Of a stretch of DNA of 64,000 nucleotides, positions 1 to 12,511 are shown piece by piece (position 1 is the first letter of the stretch; the number at the start of each line of letters is the position of its first letter). The notes under the pieces were generated by a model that saw nothing but the letters and a program-made list of their open reading frames with translations, searched no databases and had not been told where the DNA came from. Source of the stretch: Mesorhabditis belari (lineage: Eukaryota > Nematoda > Chromadorea > Rhabditida > Rhabditidae); assembly GCA_958450365.1 (NCBI GenBank), contig CAUEEP010000862.1:1-64000 (forward strand), read 5' to 3'. Position numbers and translations under genes: made by a program.

Positions 1-1116
1 TTGCCGTGGGTGTCAAGGACGAGGTGTGAAGTGCATCAAATGAGACAAGTAGGCTTTCGTTGTTAATTTTTATCAATATTGATTTAGGTTGGGCCAGGTA
101 TGATCTTTAACAAATGCAAGTGGCTTGTCCGGATTGTCGGGGAGATGGTTGGTTTATAATCCTCTTTGAGACAAAGCGGTGGGAATAGGCTTTCAAGTTC
201 CTCCATCAGAAAAATGCAAGAGTTGCCGATGAGAGAAGTTAAAGAAGGTCCAAAGATGACTGAAGTAATTCGGATTTTTATTATGCAATTGAATTGACTT
301 GTATCAGGGGTTCATGCTGATCCAGGAATGCGACATGGAGAACAAGTTACTTTCCCGGAGAGGGGTGATCAAGTTGATGTAAGTTAATTTTAATGAAGTG
401 TTTTTGCTTTACTGTTAAGCATGAATGTTTTAGCCTGAAATCGAGGCTAGTGATGTAATTGTGGTGATCAACGTCAAAGAGCACGCTGTTTTCAAGCGCA
501 ATGGCGATAATCTTCACATGGTCAAGTATGGTAATAAATTAGCAATCGCTCAATAAATAAAAACATTTAGGGAAATTTCTTTGAATGAAGCTTTATGTGA
601 TTTGAAATCCCAATCACACATCTTGATGGACGAAAAGTTGTAACTCAAGTCGGCACCTGGGGATATTGTCCGACCAGGTAAGTTTGAGCTTGGGGCATGT
701 TTCACTTAACAAGTTTAGATGATATTCGTGGGGTGATTGGCGAGGGGATGCCAAAACGACGTCATCATGAACTTCGTGGGACACTTGCGTGGGGAAATTT
801 GAAGTCAAGGTAACAAGCGTGATGCTTGACCATTTCCAAAGCACTTTTTTAGTTCCCCGTTTCGCATTTCTTGGATGATGAAAAGAAGTACAAGTTGTTG
901 GCTAGTTGCTTCCCGTCAATGAAACAAATCGCTCCACCAACTGGCGAACATGAAGAGGTTCACTCTTCGAGTACGACGAGAAGAAATATGGTGGTCGACG
1001 TGGGGGAGGCCTATGAGGATGAAAGTGATTCGGTGAGTATTATTTCTACAGTGAGGAAAGTTTATAATGCAGTTAGTTGGGTCAGGGGGCGTTTTGTGAG
1101 ACTACCGTCGGGCTAG
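1..1116 (+). pseudogene. DnaJ type A (DNAJA/HSP40) pseudogene, 5' end outside window
   Basis: Translated pieces in order match the second half of a type A DnaJ co-chaperone. They are zinc-finger CxxCxGxG repeats (about 1-240), the start of the C-terminal substrate-binding domain (about 310-380), a block with HAVFKRNGDNLHM (about 435-525), a HLDGRKVV-like strand (about 600-690), the GEGMP block (about 745) and an acidic tail with RGEAYEDESD (about 1005-1030). Small introns are still visible, for example 380-432. The frame is broken many times. Near 35 and near 95 the A run looks one base short, near 210-235 there is an in-frame TGA, and a further shift lies near 630. The tail lacks a C-terminal CaaX box. 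A working gene would act in the cytosol with Hsp70. I see a disabled copy, but some breaks could be assembly errors. Confidence 0.8.
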
Positions 1117-2394
1117 TTCTCAAAGTCGGAACCAATCTCAGGCTTTCGATTAATACCCAATTATTAATATTATTAGGGCTTTATCTTATATTCAAAATAC
1201 TGCGCTTTTAGGACGAAGGACACGGCTCACATGGATCACACGTACAGTGCGCTCAATCTAATTTTCAACAGAAAAAACTTTGAAGACAATATTTTTATTA
1301 CCTAGGTTGTTTGCTGCCCAGTGTTCTTCAATTCAGTTTTACTTCTTCCTGATGCTTAGACGGGTGTTACCAAGCTAGAAAATTTCCTGATAGGTATTCT
1401 TTTTTGCCAGTTTATCACCGATATTATTCCGGCTCTTGAGCTTCACTCATGTGCGCAACCGATTTCAAGTACCGTAAATGCTGTAATAGGCGATCCTTCC
1501 CGGTCCCCCGTTTGTTTAAGAGTAGACTTAGACTACGCAACGCTTCTACAGGGGTCGTTCTAATAGAGTCTTTTTACGGTAAGTCTTTTGTAAGTCATCT
1601 AAATGTCACTGTGATCGCCACTGTTATTCAATCTCGAACCATGTGTTATTGATGTATAGTAAAAGTGTTATCGGAGAAAAACTCTGATCACAGCATTATT
1701 TTTGTTGTCGTTCTTTTTCTTGTCGGTAAACCCTTTTCACACTACAAAGCTTTTATAGATCTCCAACGACGCTTTTGGTGAGCGTTTTAACCTACAAAAC
1801 TAGTAGTCCCATCGGAAACTGAAGTAGGTCAATCTGAAATTAGGAAAATTCTGTTGTGTTCTTCCCGGAAACAGCTTTCCCTTTTTGCCTTGTTCATTGT
1901 TGATTGCTCTGTGAATTTTCTTGGATTGTCTTACAAGTCTACTGCAAAATTTGTCGATCATCTTTCCAATCACATGTTGAAAAAATGTTTGTTTAAGACC
2001 TTTCCCTTCACCCAGTGGTGCCTCAAATCTTTTGAGGCTGTCAACTTAAAACCCGAGTCAACGACATTCGAGGCCATTCATTCAGTCGGGGAGAGATACA
2101 AGAAGTTTTTAAAGCAAGCTTTATTCGAGGGCAACGAATTTGCAGCCAACACAACGAAAAGCGGAAATCACTCACTCAATACATCTGGAGAAAAATCTGT
2201 AGTTTCGTCATTGTCGTGTCGTACTGTCCACACAGCATTTAATTCCCCTTGGTGTTCTCACTCGTTTTCTTGACCTCCTCCGTAAAATAAACATCATCGT
2301 TTTGTGTGTCCTCGTCGTTGCTGATCGACATCATAAGAAATAAATGGAAAGTAGGTTCTTAGAATCCCAAATACACAAATAGAATAAACTCACT
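1117..2394. other. Gene-poor stretch, nothing recognised
   Basis: This lies between the DnaJ pseudogene and the 3' end of the kinase pseudogene. One open frame of 139 codons (1854-2273, +) has no family I recognise, no ATG start and no convincing splice context. I see no RNA gene or inverted repeat. Confidence 0.4.
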
Positions 2395-4236
2395 GATTTG
2401 GATCTCGAAGGCTGGCCTCCCTCTTGGATCACTGGCTTTTCAGGTTTTCCGATGAGTCGTTACTTGTCGCTCTACCCTCATCAAGGTATCTTTGATGCTC
2501 GGGCGGGCTTCAGCCTTTTGTTTGCCCTAAGAAATTTAAATTTAAAATTAAATTTTAAATTCTCAAGAAAACAACAACCGAACTCACCAAATATCCTCCT
2601 TAACGAGCTTCTTGGATGTCTTGGGGCATATTCTCTGGCAACGGACACATTTCACAGCGCCTAAAAAAGACACTTTTTACCAGGTTAAATATGAAAAACG
2701 GTACCTAATCTTGTTGTCGCAATTTTCCTCGGCTGATCCTCACAGGCCATGGCTTCACTCGTTGTTGAATACTTCGTAGATCAGCTGAAATTAATTTTAT
2801 TTATGTTTTTAAAATCAGAGTACTAACCATTCCAAACGCCCAGACATCCGACTTCTTCGAGTAAATGGCCGGCTTCTTCAGCGTTCCGGGTGCCATGTGA
2901 CTAAACAAAAACCTTTATGCGCACAAAAAAGCCAAAACAAACCGAACTGGAAGCTGATGATTGCCCGGCTCGTCGATGTCGATTGATTCCTTTTCTCACA
3001 AAGAAGGGGAAAGGCCAAAGTCCGAGATCTTGATGTATCCGTTGGCGGCGATGAGGCAATTCCGAGCCGCGATATCCCCGATGCAAAAGTTCTTCTCACG
3101 TCGTGCAGATAGACCATTCCCTTGCTGCCTATAAAATATGATTTGCAACAAACAACCAAATCACTTACATCCCGAATGTAGACGATTCGCTCAGCCACAG
3201 AGATGTTATCCTTCTCCCCTCTGTAGATGCGTCATTAGATCCTCGTCCCGGGCACACTCCATCACGACTTGAATTGGCGGGTAATCAGCGGCCACTCAAA
3301 GAACTAAAACTCATAAACATTCAAGTCAAAACTATAATGCTCACAAACCCTGACGACATTCTCGTGCACGTAGTAGACTTGCGTCTCCGCTTCTTTCAAC
3401 ATCGATTCACGCTCTTTCTTGAGTTGTTCCACGGTATACGCTTCTCTTGCTAATGCTCTCCTAAATGAAATACATTTAAACAATTGTAGAATCTAAAGAT
3501 TCACTTTAATAGCGACAATTTTTCCATTTTATCATCAATTTTGTAGATTCCCTTGTAGACATTGGCAAAATTTCCTGTTCCAAGAAGATCCTAAAATGGT
3601 CCTCTGGAGATTTATTTCTAAACGATAACCCCAACCTTGGTTCGATCAAAAGAAAGTTGATCGTGTTTAATCATCCATTGGGGTCGGTCAACGGGGGTTC
3701 CAAGTTGTAATTCCGTCTTGTCGTTTTAAAACAAAATAAGCTAGTGCATAAAGTGCAAAGTTACTTTATAGAATTCAATCAGCTCGACGACACTAGCGAA
3801 GTCCTTGCATTTCTTTTTCTTGTTCTTTCTGAGGGCATTGGAGACTCCATCGTTTGTTTGCACTTCTAAAAGATTTAGATGTAAATAGGCGAACCAGAAA
3901 AAGAAAAAACTAAACGTACTCAAGTGTGAGGTGTCTGATTCCTTTCACCGGATCGTGGTAGCTAAGCACAAGCATGAGTGTCCCATCCTTATCGGTCATC
4001 CTCACCAACCAGCTTCCGCTTTGTTTGAGCAAGGTGCTAAAAATTTCAAATAAACAAAGGCTTAACAAATAAAATTCCAAAAACTTACGTGACTTCCTTG
4101 CGCGGTCTCATTCCATGATAGTAAATTTGTCTTTCCCGAGTTCATCGTCGTTGACTTTCTTCACGTCCTTACTGTCCTTCGGCTCCCTTGACTTCTTTCG
4201 TCTTCTCTTTATCGCGGTCCTTTCCGTTTGGCATCT
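2395..4236 (-). pseudogene. SPE-8/Fer-type non-receptor tyrosine kinase pseudogene (SH2 + kinase)
   Basis: On the minus strand the pieces run in family order. A charged Lys/Glu start (ATG near 4234) leads to YYHGMRPRKEV and an SH2 domain (about 4110-3770, with LLKQSGSWLVR and a closing ELIEFYK). A linker follows, then the kinase domain: LGTGNFANVYKG (about 3580), VAIKV (about 3510), a helix-C block ending HENVV (about 3370), DIAARNCLI and ISDFGL (about 3075-3020), then SDVWAFGM (about 2835) and a C-lobe end with ARPS near 2500. C. elegans has dozens of such kinases, many sperm-specific. The copy is damaged. The frame shifts just before VAIK and before the catalytic loop, and the HRD motif reads G-D after loss of one codon. 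The APE motif reads APG, and the SH2 lead-in is out of frame. Phosphotransfer is therefore not expected. Confidence 0.8.
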
Positions 4237-4528
4237 AAACAACAATGTTTAGCATCATAAAAGTACGTGTAACTTTCCTAAGAACAAATCAGTTAAGAGG
4301 AGATTGTCAATTAACGGAGTGTTATAAAATGGACTAGGCTGTTTTGCGAAGCCCAGCTAACGCAAAAAAAAGAATAAATTAATACAAGTAAAGGTAAAAT
4401 TTAAAACTAACGAAAAGATTAAAAAAGCCCACCTTCTTGCCGCGATCGAGGAAAGAGAAATGACTTTTACGGCTGGGTGATTTAGTTTTATATGTCGATT
4501 AAATGCAAATTCGATAGGTAAGTTTTTG

Positions 4529-4790
4529 CCTCGGCTCAACAAGAAGCCACTGTTTAATTTGGGCCAAAATTTGATCATTTACTCGGTCGATTCAGCATAG
4601 ATCTGTTCATCTTTTATATAACCCGGCAATTTTTCTGTTTTAGATCGACAAGAATCGACATTTTTTCTGTTTTAGATCGACAAGAAGCCACCGTTTAATT
4701 TGGGCCAAAATTTGATCATTTGCTCGTTCGATTCAGCATAGGTCTGTTCATTTTTTTTATATCATCCGGCAATTTTTCTGTTTTAGATTT
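4529..4790. repeat. Imperfect tandem duplication, about 145-base period
   Basis: The stretch holding GAAGCCACTGTTTAATTTGG, the word TTCAGCATAG and the end TTTTTCTGTTTTAGAT occurs at 4529-4650. It recurs with few differences at 4675-4790, and the short phrase TTTTTCTGTTTTAGATCGA appears once more at the junction. It lies just upstream of the kinase pseudogene. Confidence 0.75.
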
Positions 4791-5428
4791 AAATGCAGTT
4801 ATCCTTGTGTTCTTTCTGTGGTACGAAAACTAGCCGTCATGCTTCAAGCCTTGTTTTTTATGGTTTGATCTTGAATCATCGCTAGCAACTTGCTCTCGAT
4901 GAAAGGACCTGGTTTGTTTCATTTTATTGGTTGAATTAAATAGTTAAGTACCTGTTTTCCCGCTTTTATTAGGATTCAAATAATTTTAAAGATAGAACGA
5001 TTGACTTGTGGCGAAACTTATTACAGAGGTTGTATTTTTGATTGGATAGATTAATTGTAACTTTAGGATGTGTAGAAGAAATGCCTGTAGTGGCCAGTGT
5101 TCGCCTTATCTTTTCTCTCGACCGACTACTTTTATCCAAGTAACGATTATGAGCTTTCTTTTACTTTCATAACAAGCTTTTAGATGCGAGTTGTGGCAAA
5201 TCTGTAGGAAAATGGAAAGCTTTGAGTCTATATGACCAGCTTGGCACCAGTTAGTTTCTAAGTTGCTATTTGTAATGTTTTACGTTTAGCTATGCACTTT
5301 CGGGTTTGAATCGATTACGTTAGTTATGATTCTCAATGGTCGACCACTGAATTCCTGTCCAGGTAAAGCTTAAGTTTGTCTAGTGCATAAAGTATGTAAT
5401 GTTTTGGATCTACTTTCAAGAGTGTTTA

Positions 5429-5516
5429 TAGGGGCTATGCGGGTTGGGTGATGGCAGTGTGCGGGACCTCAGAAATAGTTTTTCTAGGGTTTTCGGCCAC
5501 GCTAAATCGATTGGTA
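5429..5516 (+). pseudogene. Fragment A of an unknown gene family, inverted partner of 5833-6099
   Basis: The + strand here reads like GYAGW...AV-G and then, in another frame, FSRVFGHAKSIGN. The minus strand of 5846-5935 gives GYMGWGCAVGG... and FSRVFGHTESIGN. The two are therefore homologous copies in opposite orientation with frame breaks in this one. The family is not recognised. Upstream (5040-5400) there are exon-like pieces separated by GTAA...TTTAG introns that may belong to the same broken gene. Confidence 0.5.
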
Positions 5517-5832
5517 ATATTTTTTAGAGCTTTTTCTTGCTACACTAAGCTACACCAAGGCTATGGCTCAGAGTACTGGCTGAGCATAGGTTGTTGTTAA
5601 CGCTGTTAATGGTCTAGACATGTTACGTACCTCCGTCTTTGCCGCTCCCGCGTTCTTTGCGTGTTATTTATCTAGGCTAGGGCTCCGCACATATATAGCG
5701 TACTGACCGAGCACAGTCTAGTATGCTTAATCACGTTCGAGTATTGGCCGGGCATAGGTTAAGACTGGCTGCCTATTACCGGATATAAGCTAGATCTGCC
5801 TCGACCACAAAGAAATAACTCACAAACACGTT

Positions 5833-6099
5833 CTAAAAATTACCAATCGATTCAGTGTGACCGAAAACCCTGGAAAAGGCACTTGCCAGAGGCATTTTGA
5901 AGGCTCCACCCACTGCACACCCCCAACCCATATAACCTCCGTTTACATTTAGATCTCTTGAAGCTGCTGATCCTAACGTTGGCCACATGGATGATGCTGT
6001 GTTTCTCCGTGTATTCCGGGCGAGCTCTTCGCCAAACGATATCCTTTGAGCATACAAAACGTGAACTCGAACAGACAACTTGTTAAACTTTTTGGGCAA
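5833..6099 (-). pseudogene. Fragment B of an unknown gene family (about 88 codons)
   Basis: This open minus-strand frame contains NVNGGYMGWGCAVGG and ends FGHTESIGNF. Its C-terminal half is homologous to fragment A at 5429-5516 on the other strand. No domain is recognised and no signal peptide is visible. It may be a genuine exon or a decayed copy. The shared Gly-Tyr/Gly-Trp/Cys pattern in both copies suggests former coding use. Confidence 0.4.
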
Positions 6100-6530
6100 G
6101 TTGTTGTGTCAATATTTTTCTTGAAACGCTTCATCTTCTTGGCTCAATAAATTTTCTTGCTTTTCTATGAAAATCGATGCACAACGAAGTTCTTCAACTG
6201 AAATTGATTCAGTTTCGGTAATTATGGGTTCTTTATCTCTTTCGACCCGTCTTTCGTGGATCGGCCACCGTAGTTGAAAAGAAAAAGCTTGAAAATTGTT
6301 GCTCTAGATGACGAATTCGTTTCGCGTATGCACCTGTATTCAAAAACGTCTCTTTCGCAAGAAAAAGAGCACGCGCGTTTGTCCCGTGTTTACACCCGCC
6401 TGTTAAAAATCTTCGTATTGAATATTTTAATTGGAAGCTTGCAGCTTTATAGCTTTTGCCACTTTTTCATATGTTGATCATGCAAAGAATCGCTAACTTG
6501 CGTAAGAAAATTTTTAGAATGGAATGCATA

Positions 6531-6970
6531 CGTTGATTTCTTCAAGTGACGAATTGATTAACAGAAACAGTGAACCGATCAACGTTTCTATACCGCAGAC
6601 AACCAACGGTAGGCAAAACATAATACATGAAAAAATATTCGATCAATCAATTGCAAATTTGCACCAATAAAATGACACTATTTAAATAGCGCTGGGCAGC
6701 TGCCAATTTTTTGTCATTCCTTTGCCCAAGACAATTTCATTTCAATCACTTGGTTTATTTTTTGGAGATCTTTTGTTTTGTTGTAACTTGTCAACATGTT
6801 CTATTCCAGAGTTGCCCGCGCCATCTCCTCGACCGCCTCCACGCTGCATCTCACTCGAGCCGAAGACCGACTCGACCGCACCATTACCTGTTGTGATCAG
6901 AGAAGTGCCTAGTGAAGTCAGTTTATTATTTTATCAGAAAGTTTCCGAAAGGCCATTGAGCAGGGGTTAG
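6531..6970 (+). CDS. Possible two-exon small proline-rich protein, unidentified
   Basis: The first exon would run from the ATG near 6528 to 6609 (MHTLISSSDELINRN...). An intron from GTAGGC at 6610 to TTCCAG would join it in frame to 6811-6970, which reads ELPAPSPRPPPRCISLEP and then a stop at 6968-6970. The join GAG (E) is in phase. The polyproline run would suit an SH3 or WW ligand, but no family is recognised. It sits about 370 bases upstream of the PPM1 start and could instead be upstream exons of that gene's transcript. This is weakly supported. Confidence 0.25.
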
Positions 6971-7344
6971 CACTTAGGTTAGCACTAGGTTTAAAGTTTC
7001 TTTTTCTAACTTAGGTACCTATAAAGCGCGTTAAACATTGGCTCTAGAAGTATTTTACTTTTACTTATATACTCTGAATCCGATTCAACCGTTATTTTAT
7101 TAGCTTTTAGTTGGCTTTACAGTCCTGTTGTAGCTGCTGTGACCTTCCGATGTTCTTGTCTTGGGTTAAACAAAAACGTTTCTGGGCTTTCCTTTGACTT
7201 GCTATTTTAGATTTGCTTGATTATAAAGATTTATGGCTGAATGCCAGAGATTTAATTTTTAATGAAGACGATCAATTTTTTCATTTTTAGCTTCGGACTT
7301 GGAAAATCACTCGCGAAGGACTTGTTGAAGTCAATTCTGGAACA

Positions 7345-9923
7345 ATGGGTATGATTCGATCAGCTCTGTTGTAACTATATTATGATTTTAGGAGCTTTTT
7401 TGGATAAACCAAAAACAAACAAAAGCAATATAACTGGAGAAGGAAAGGTTGGTTTTGAATCTTATAGGTAAACTTTTGGGACAAAGAAGCTGTTGAAAAT
7501 ACCAACATTGCAACACCTCAATCAATCAACTAACATTTATATTTATATTAGGACATCCGCTATGCGATCGCCAGCATGCAAGGATGGAGGATTGACATGG
7601 AAGATGCTCATGTTGTCGAAGTATGATTTATTCATCTTTTTAAAGCTCTAGAAAATCTTGTTTATGAACAGAACGTACTTATAACATGTACTTTAGATTT
7701 CGATGGCTGACAAAGAACCATTCAAGGATTGGGCGTTTTTTGCCGTGTTTGATGGTCACGCAGGAAATGTTGCAGCTGAACAATCGGCTGAGCACATTTT
7801 GAAGACACTTCTCGAAACCAAAGAGTTCGATGACGTAAAAAAATCGTTTGTTTGACTTATTTGTTTTCTTTTAGGTTAGACAAATCCTTTGCGAGAACGG
7901 AAGCAAGCTGAATGAGCGATCGATTGAGCTTTTGGAAAGTGGAATGAAGACTGGATTCATGGCCCTCGATAACATCATTCGATCGAGGGTTTGTTTATTC
8001 TTAGGGGACTAAAAGTTAAGGCTAATTTGTAACACTAACACTTTATATGCCTTTGCCTTTTTAACTGATATATTGAGATGGTTTACTAAATAGAAGCAAT
8101 ACGCAATGCTCTTTAAAAATCTTTTTGCTTCCATACTTCATACTAGAAGTTTCCAAGAACTACAGTTTTCCCTTGTCATCATTTTCCGGCCCGCAAAACT
8201 TTCAATCAATACTTATCTGACCAATTGCCGGCCTTTATCACTCGCTTACGCACATTTGGTGTTTCCATGCTCTGATAGCGGGGGTGTGACTTTTCGAGTC
8301 TTTTCACGGATGGATCATCAATCATTGAAGTAGGATTTGAACATGCGAACGTTGGAAAATATCCAAGAAAATTTTGAACATTTAACATTAGAAGTGAGTG
8401 GAATGAGGGGAAAGTGTGTAGTTCTTCTAAAATTTTACCTAAAAGCCACACATAAATGAATATTGCTCGGACACAAATATCAGGATTCTTGTGATTTAAA
8501 TTTCTTTTTAGTTAGCCGCAAAAGAAACTGATAGATCGGGAACGACAGCTGTTTGTGCCATTCTTACCCCTACCCACATCATTATTGCAAATCTTGGTAA
8601 GCAGCTCAAAGGTTTCAAAGGAAAGTCACTTGCTTTAGGTGACTCGCGTGCTGTGGTTTCTCGGGCTGGAGAGTCATCAATCGGTACTGAAGATCATAAG
8701 CCATACTTAGAGAAAGAGCGAGAAAGGATTGTTGGCGCTGGAGGATCAGTATGTTAATACGAACAATCATTTAATCTTTAACATCTTAGGTGATGATTCA
8801 ACGCATCAATGGAAGCTTAGCTGTCTCTAGGGCTCTTGGAGATTTTGATTACAAGGCGAGTTTTGAACCTTGAACAGCCATCGATTTGAATACGGTCTTT
8901 GATTTGAAGTTACCTGTAATGACTTCCGAACGCTAAAATTCTTAGGGTCATTACCAAAGCCACCTATTCTTTTAGGCCGTTCCCGGTCTTTGCCCAACGA
9001 AGCAACTCGTCAGCTGTGAGCCAGATATTTATGTGATTCCGAGAAAGCAGGTATTTATTTATGTACTTGCTCTATTATTCCAATTTTTAAGGATTTGGAT
9101 CAATTCATGGTATTGGCATGTGATGGAATTTATGATGTGATGGAGAACGATGAACTTTTGCTCGTTTGTTGAGGACCGCCTCCAAGTTTCCCCGAAGCTT
9201 GAAGATGTTTGCAATCAGGTAAAAACAATATTGTTATTACATTATATTAGACACATAGCACTCTATGATAAGACGCTTGAATTTTCCTGTTTATTAGTCT
9301 TTCAATTTTAGGTGCTTGATGCTTGTCTGCACCGTGGTTCCCGTGACAACATGACTATCATCTTGGTAATTGAAGTTTCGCATTAAATGTTAAACGTTGT
9401 GTTTAGATTTGCTTTCAAAACGCGCCCAAATTGGACGAGGAGAAGAGAGAAAAAGAAGAAACATGGGCCGTCGACATGCGGCAAAAATTCAAGGTTAGTG
9501 ATTTGATTCTGATGAATGGTTAGGATGTTTATTTTCAGAGGTTCTTGATGAAGAGCTGGCTTCACCTCATTGGAACAAAGAAGAAGTAGTCTCCATCTCT
9601 TGGGTTTGAACATAACCTTTGCTGTGAAAATTTCTCTTAGGTTCTCCGTCGCCTTTCAGCCAAGGTGGAAACAGATACTGGACCTGCTCCTCACCGTCTG
9701 CGCACCATTATTGATCAGGTGTGTTTTGGGGAATTCAGTTGAAATCGGTGAAGTAAACTTTTAAATCGATTGTCTTTTAATATAGGCAAGAAATATCTCT
9801 AGTTAACGTAAATTTCAGTCAATTGAGATTCGAGTTTATCTTCCAAAAATTGCCTGACTCAATTATTTATTAACTTTATATTTTTAGGTGCTCACGGAGA
9901 AGGGCATCACTCACGATCATTAA
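7345..9923 (+). CDS. PP2C-family Ser/Thr phosphatase, PPM1A/PPM1B type
   Basis: This is a metal-dependent Mg/Mn phosphatase of stress and growth signalling in cytosol and nucleus. Exons: 7345-7348, 7392-7447, 7552-7620, 7697-7834, 7875-7988, 8512-8596, 8639-8748, 8790-8855, 8976-9051, 9092-9218, 9312-9365, 9407-9493, 9541-9585, 9641-9718, 9888-9923. The start MGAFLDKPK is the family N-terminus, whose Gly2 is a known myristoylation site in PPM1A/B. Family motifs follow: GWRIDMEDAH, FFAVFDGHAG, SGTTAV, GDSRAV, VSRALGDFDYK, LACDGIYDVM and GSRDNMTII. Two oddities stand out. The intron at 8856-8975 starts with GC instead of GT. The exon at 9092-9218 carries one T too many in the run 9156-9159, which breaks the frame after MENDEL; removing one T restores the family sequence through the rest of the gene. 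That is either an assembly error or a real frameshift. Confidence 0.93.
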
Positions 9924-12089
9924 GAGGCCTCTTCAAGCACACCGGACAGCTCCTCTATTCTTTCTTTTTTCAACAACAAAAGTAGCGGGTGATCGCTCTT
10001 TTGATTGGAGCCGTCTCCTAGTGCCACCTCGCGTCAACACCGGTTCATTTTCATTTCTATTTGTTTATGTTTTTGTTCTTTTTCTTCTTATGATTCCCCT
10101 AATGTTTTGTTTTGTCACACCAAACATTTCCGGGCCAGTAAAAAGATGTTTTCTCATGGAATACCTACCCCGTAGAATGGTGACCGTTGTTTTACTACTC
10201 AACTCGAATGTTTCCTCCCACTTTTACCCACCATTTTGATCTTGGATTCAAAAAGTATCACAATGTAGACTACTTAAACATTTTGTTTATTGTGCTCTTT
10301 CGTTCACTTTTGTTCGATACATTTTTCATTTCTTTTCTTCATCTCCGAGTTTCAATTTGTATTTTCATTGATATCTATCCTTTCCGAGTGTTCTTCTGAG
10401 TAGGCTCAACAACGGCTGTCCCTTTCTATTGTTCAAAGAACTACCCTGATTAAATGTAATGCCTGTGAAAGAAAAAGAACAGTTCCCAAGTATTTGCCAA
10501 ACAACTTATCCTATTTCTTTCCACGTTTGTTTTCTTTATTTCTCCAATTCCAACTTTGGCCAATTTGGTTGGTACTTATTTGTGGTGACTTTCTTTTTTC
10601 TTACTAGTGTTTAGTGCCCTTTGTAATCTTCCCTTTTTTCGAGAGTTTTTTGTATTATAGTGTCCCCCATTTTCTTCCCTAAAAAATCTCTTGCGTTCTT
10701 CCCCCATCAATTTTCCCTTCTTTCTAGTTATTTTTTCCTTTTGCTGTAAGTGTCCCCGAATGTGTCCAAAAGGTAGTTCTCCCTTTTCTTCCCCTCTTTT
10801 TTTCTTTTCTCTCCATAAACACACACATCAATCGATCGCCGATAGAATTGCTTCTTTACAGCTGCTGTGTTAAATATGCATTAAATTAAATAAATAAGTT
10901 GTATATTTTGCTCTTCAAAATAGCATTCCAGATTTGGGTGTCGGTATTTGACATCTGTCATCGGCAGAAATGGGAAAAGAAACCCAATTTCGCACGGGCT
11001 TTGGATTTATTTGTGGACGGGGTTTTGGTCATCGAATTCAAATGAAAAACTAACGGATACGATATCTAGATTGACTATATTTTTGTCTTGAAAGCTACAG
11101 TACATTTACTCACAAGTGGAAGGATCAACTTTGTATTTTTGTCTCTGCATTTTTTACAACACTTCATCTTTAATAATTGTTCAACTAGTTTTGAGAATGG
11201 CTTCTACAAAGCATCCATCTTTTTTTGTTTGCAAAGAAGAACAAATAATTGACCTCATTTATGAATGAAAAAATATGTAGACCACTTTTTGCATAACAAA
11301 ACTCTCATTCTAAGTTCTCAGCTATCGAGATGTTAAGCGAGTTTTACAATAAAACCAACTTACACAATGGAATTGAGGGTAAAAAGAGAAAGACGACTCT
11401 CCGTACTTGAGGGGGAAAAGAAAGGATCGGGGAATCGATGATGTGCACAGCCCCACCCCTCCCCCATTCAGTCTCTCTTTCTTCTCTTTTCTTTTTTTTT
11501 GCTTCTCTCCTCGAAATTTCCCCTTTCCCCCTTTTCATCTCACATTTCTCCCCATCTCTCTCGCTCGCCGTTGAAATTTCCCCATTTTAGTACCACCACC
11601 AATAAACCATTCTCGTTATACCCGTTTGTGCATTTTGACTTTAGCTTTTTTTTCTCCATTTTTCAACCAACTAAAATCATCATCCATTTTAGACCAATAT
11701 GGAAAACAAAAAGAATTATTTTCTTTAATTTTATTACCTTTTTAAACCTTTAGCATTTTCCCCATTTTTTAATCATTTTTGCGGCCCAACTTTCGGTGGT
11801 CATTTTTATGAAATTAGCCCCCTTTTTTTCGTCGTTACTTTTCGTAGCTTTGTTAGCCACAAAATTTAAATGAAAAGAATCACATTTGTCAGAAATTTTC
11901 AGAATAATCTACATTTAAGGTATTTTGGATCTTGTTGAGGATTCTGTTGCCTAAAAAAATGGCGATACTTCAACTCTTTGAATATCTTAAAAATGATTAA
12001 TTTCAATTTCCATGAAAGACTCATTTCAGAATTTCCCAGGAGTGATTTCGAGAATTTCTTCGATTTTTTTAAAAGCTTAATCGTTACTT

Positions 12090-12390
12090 GATCATGATAA
12101 AATTCAGATTTGGATCATATATTGTTAAGATTTGGTTCAGTTTTAGTTCAGATTTGGTTCAGATTTGTTTCATATATTGTTAAGATTTGGTTCAGATTTG
12201 GATCATATCTTGTTAAGATTTGGTTCAGTTTTTGTTCAGTTTTAGTTCAGATTTGGTTCAGATTTGGTTTAGCTTTGGTTCAGTTTTAGTTCAGATTTGG
12301 TTCAGATTTGGTTCAGACTTGGTTCAGTTTTAGTTCAGATTTGGTTTAGCTTTGGTTCAGTTTTGGTTCAGATTTATTTCATATATTTTT
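12090..12390. repeat. Degenerate minisatellite of TTTGGTTCAGAT units
   Basis: The 12-base unit TTTGGTTCAGAT and its variants (TTTAGTTCAGAT, TTTTGGTTCAG, TTTCATATATTG) repeat more than fifteen times with point changes. No open frame of note crosses it. Confidence 0.85.
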
Positions 12391-12511
12391 TTGAAGTCAT
12401 TTACCACTAATTTTTCTTAAAATCAAACACTAAACAATATTTGTAAGTAAACAAAAGTGATCGCTAAAATCGACTCTCTCCTTTCCCTTTTCCTCCTCAA
12501 ATCTCACGCCG

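Noticed and set aside
1854..2273. A 139-codon + strand frame next to the kinase pseudogene.
   Set aside because: It has no ATG start, no recognised motif and no convincing exon boundaries. It is kept only as a remark in the gap entry.
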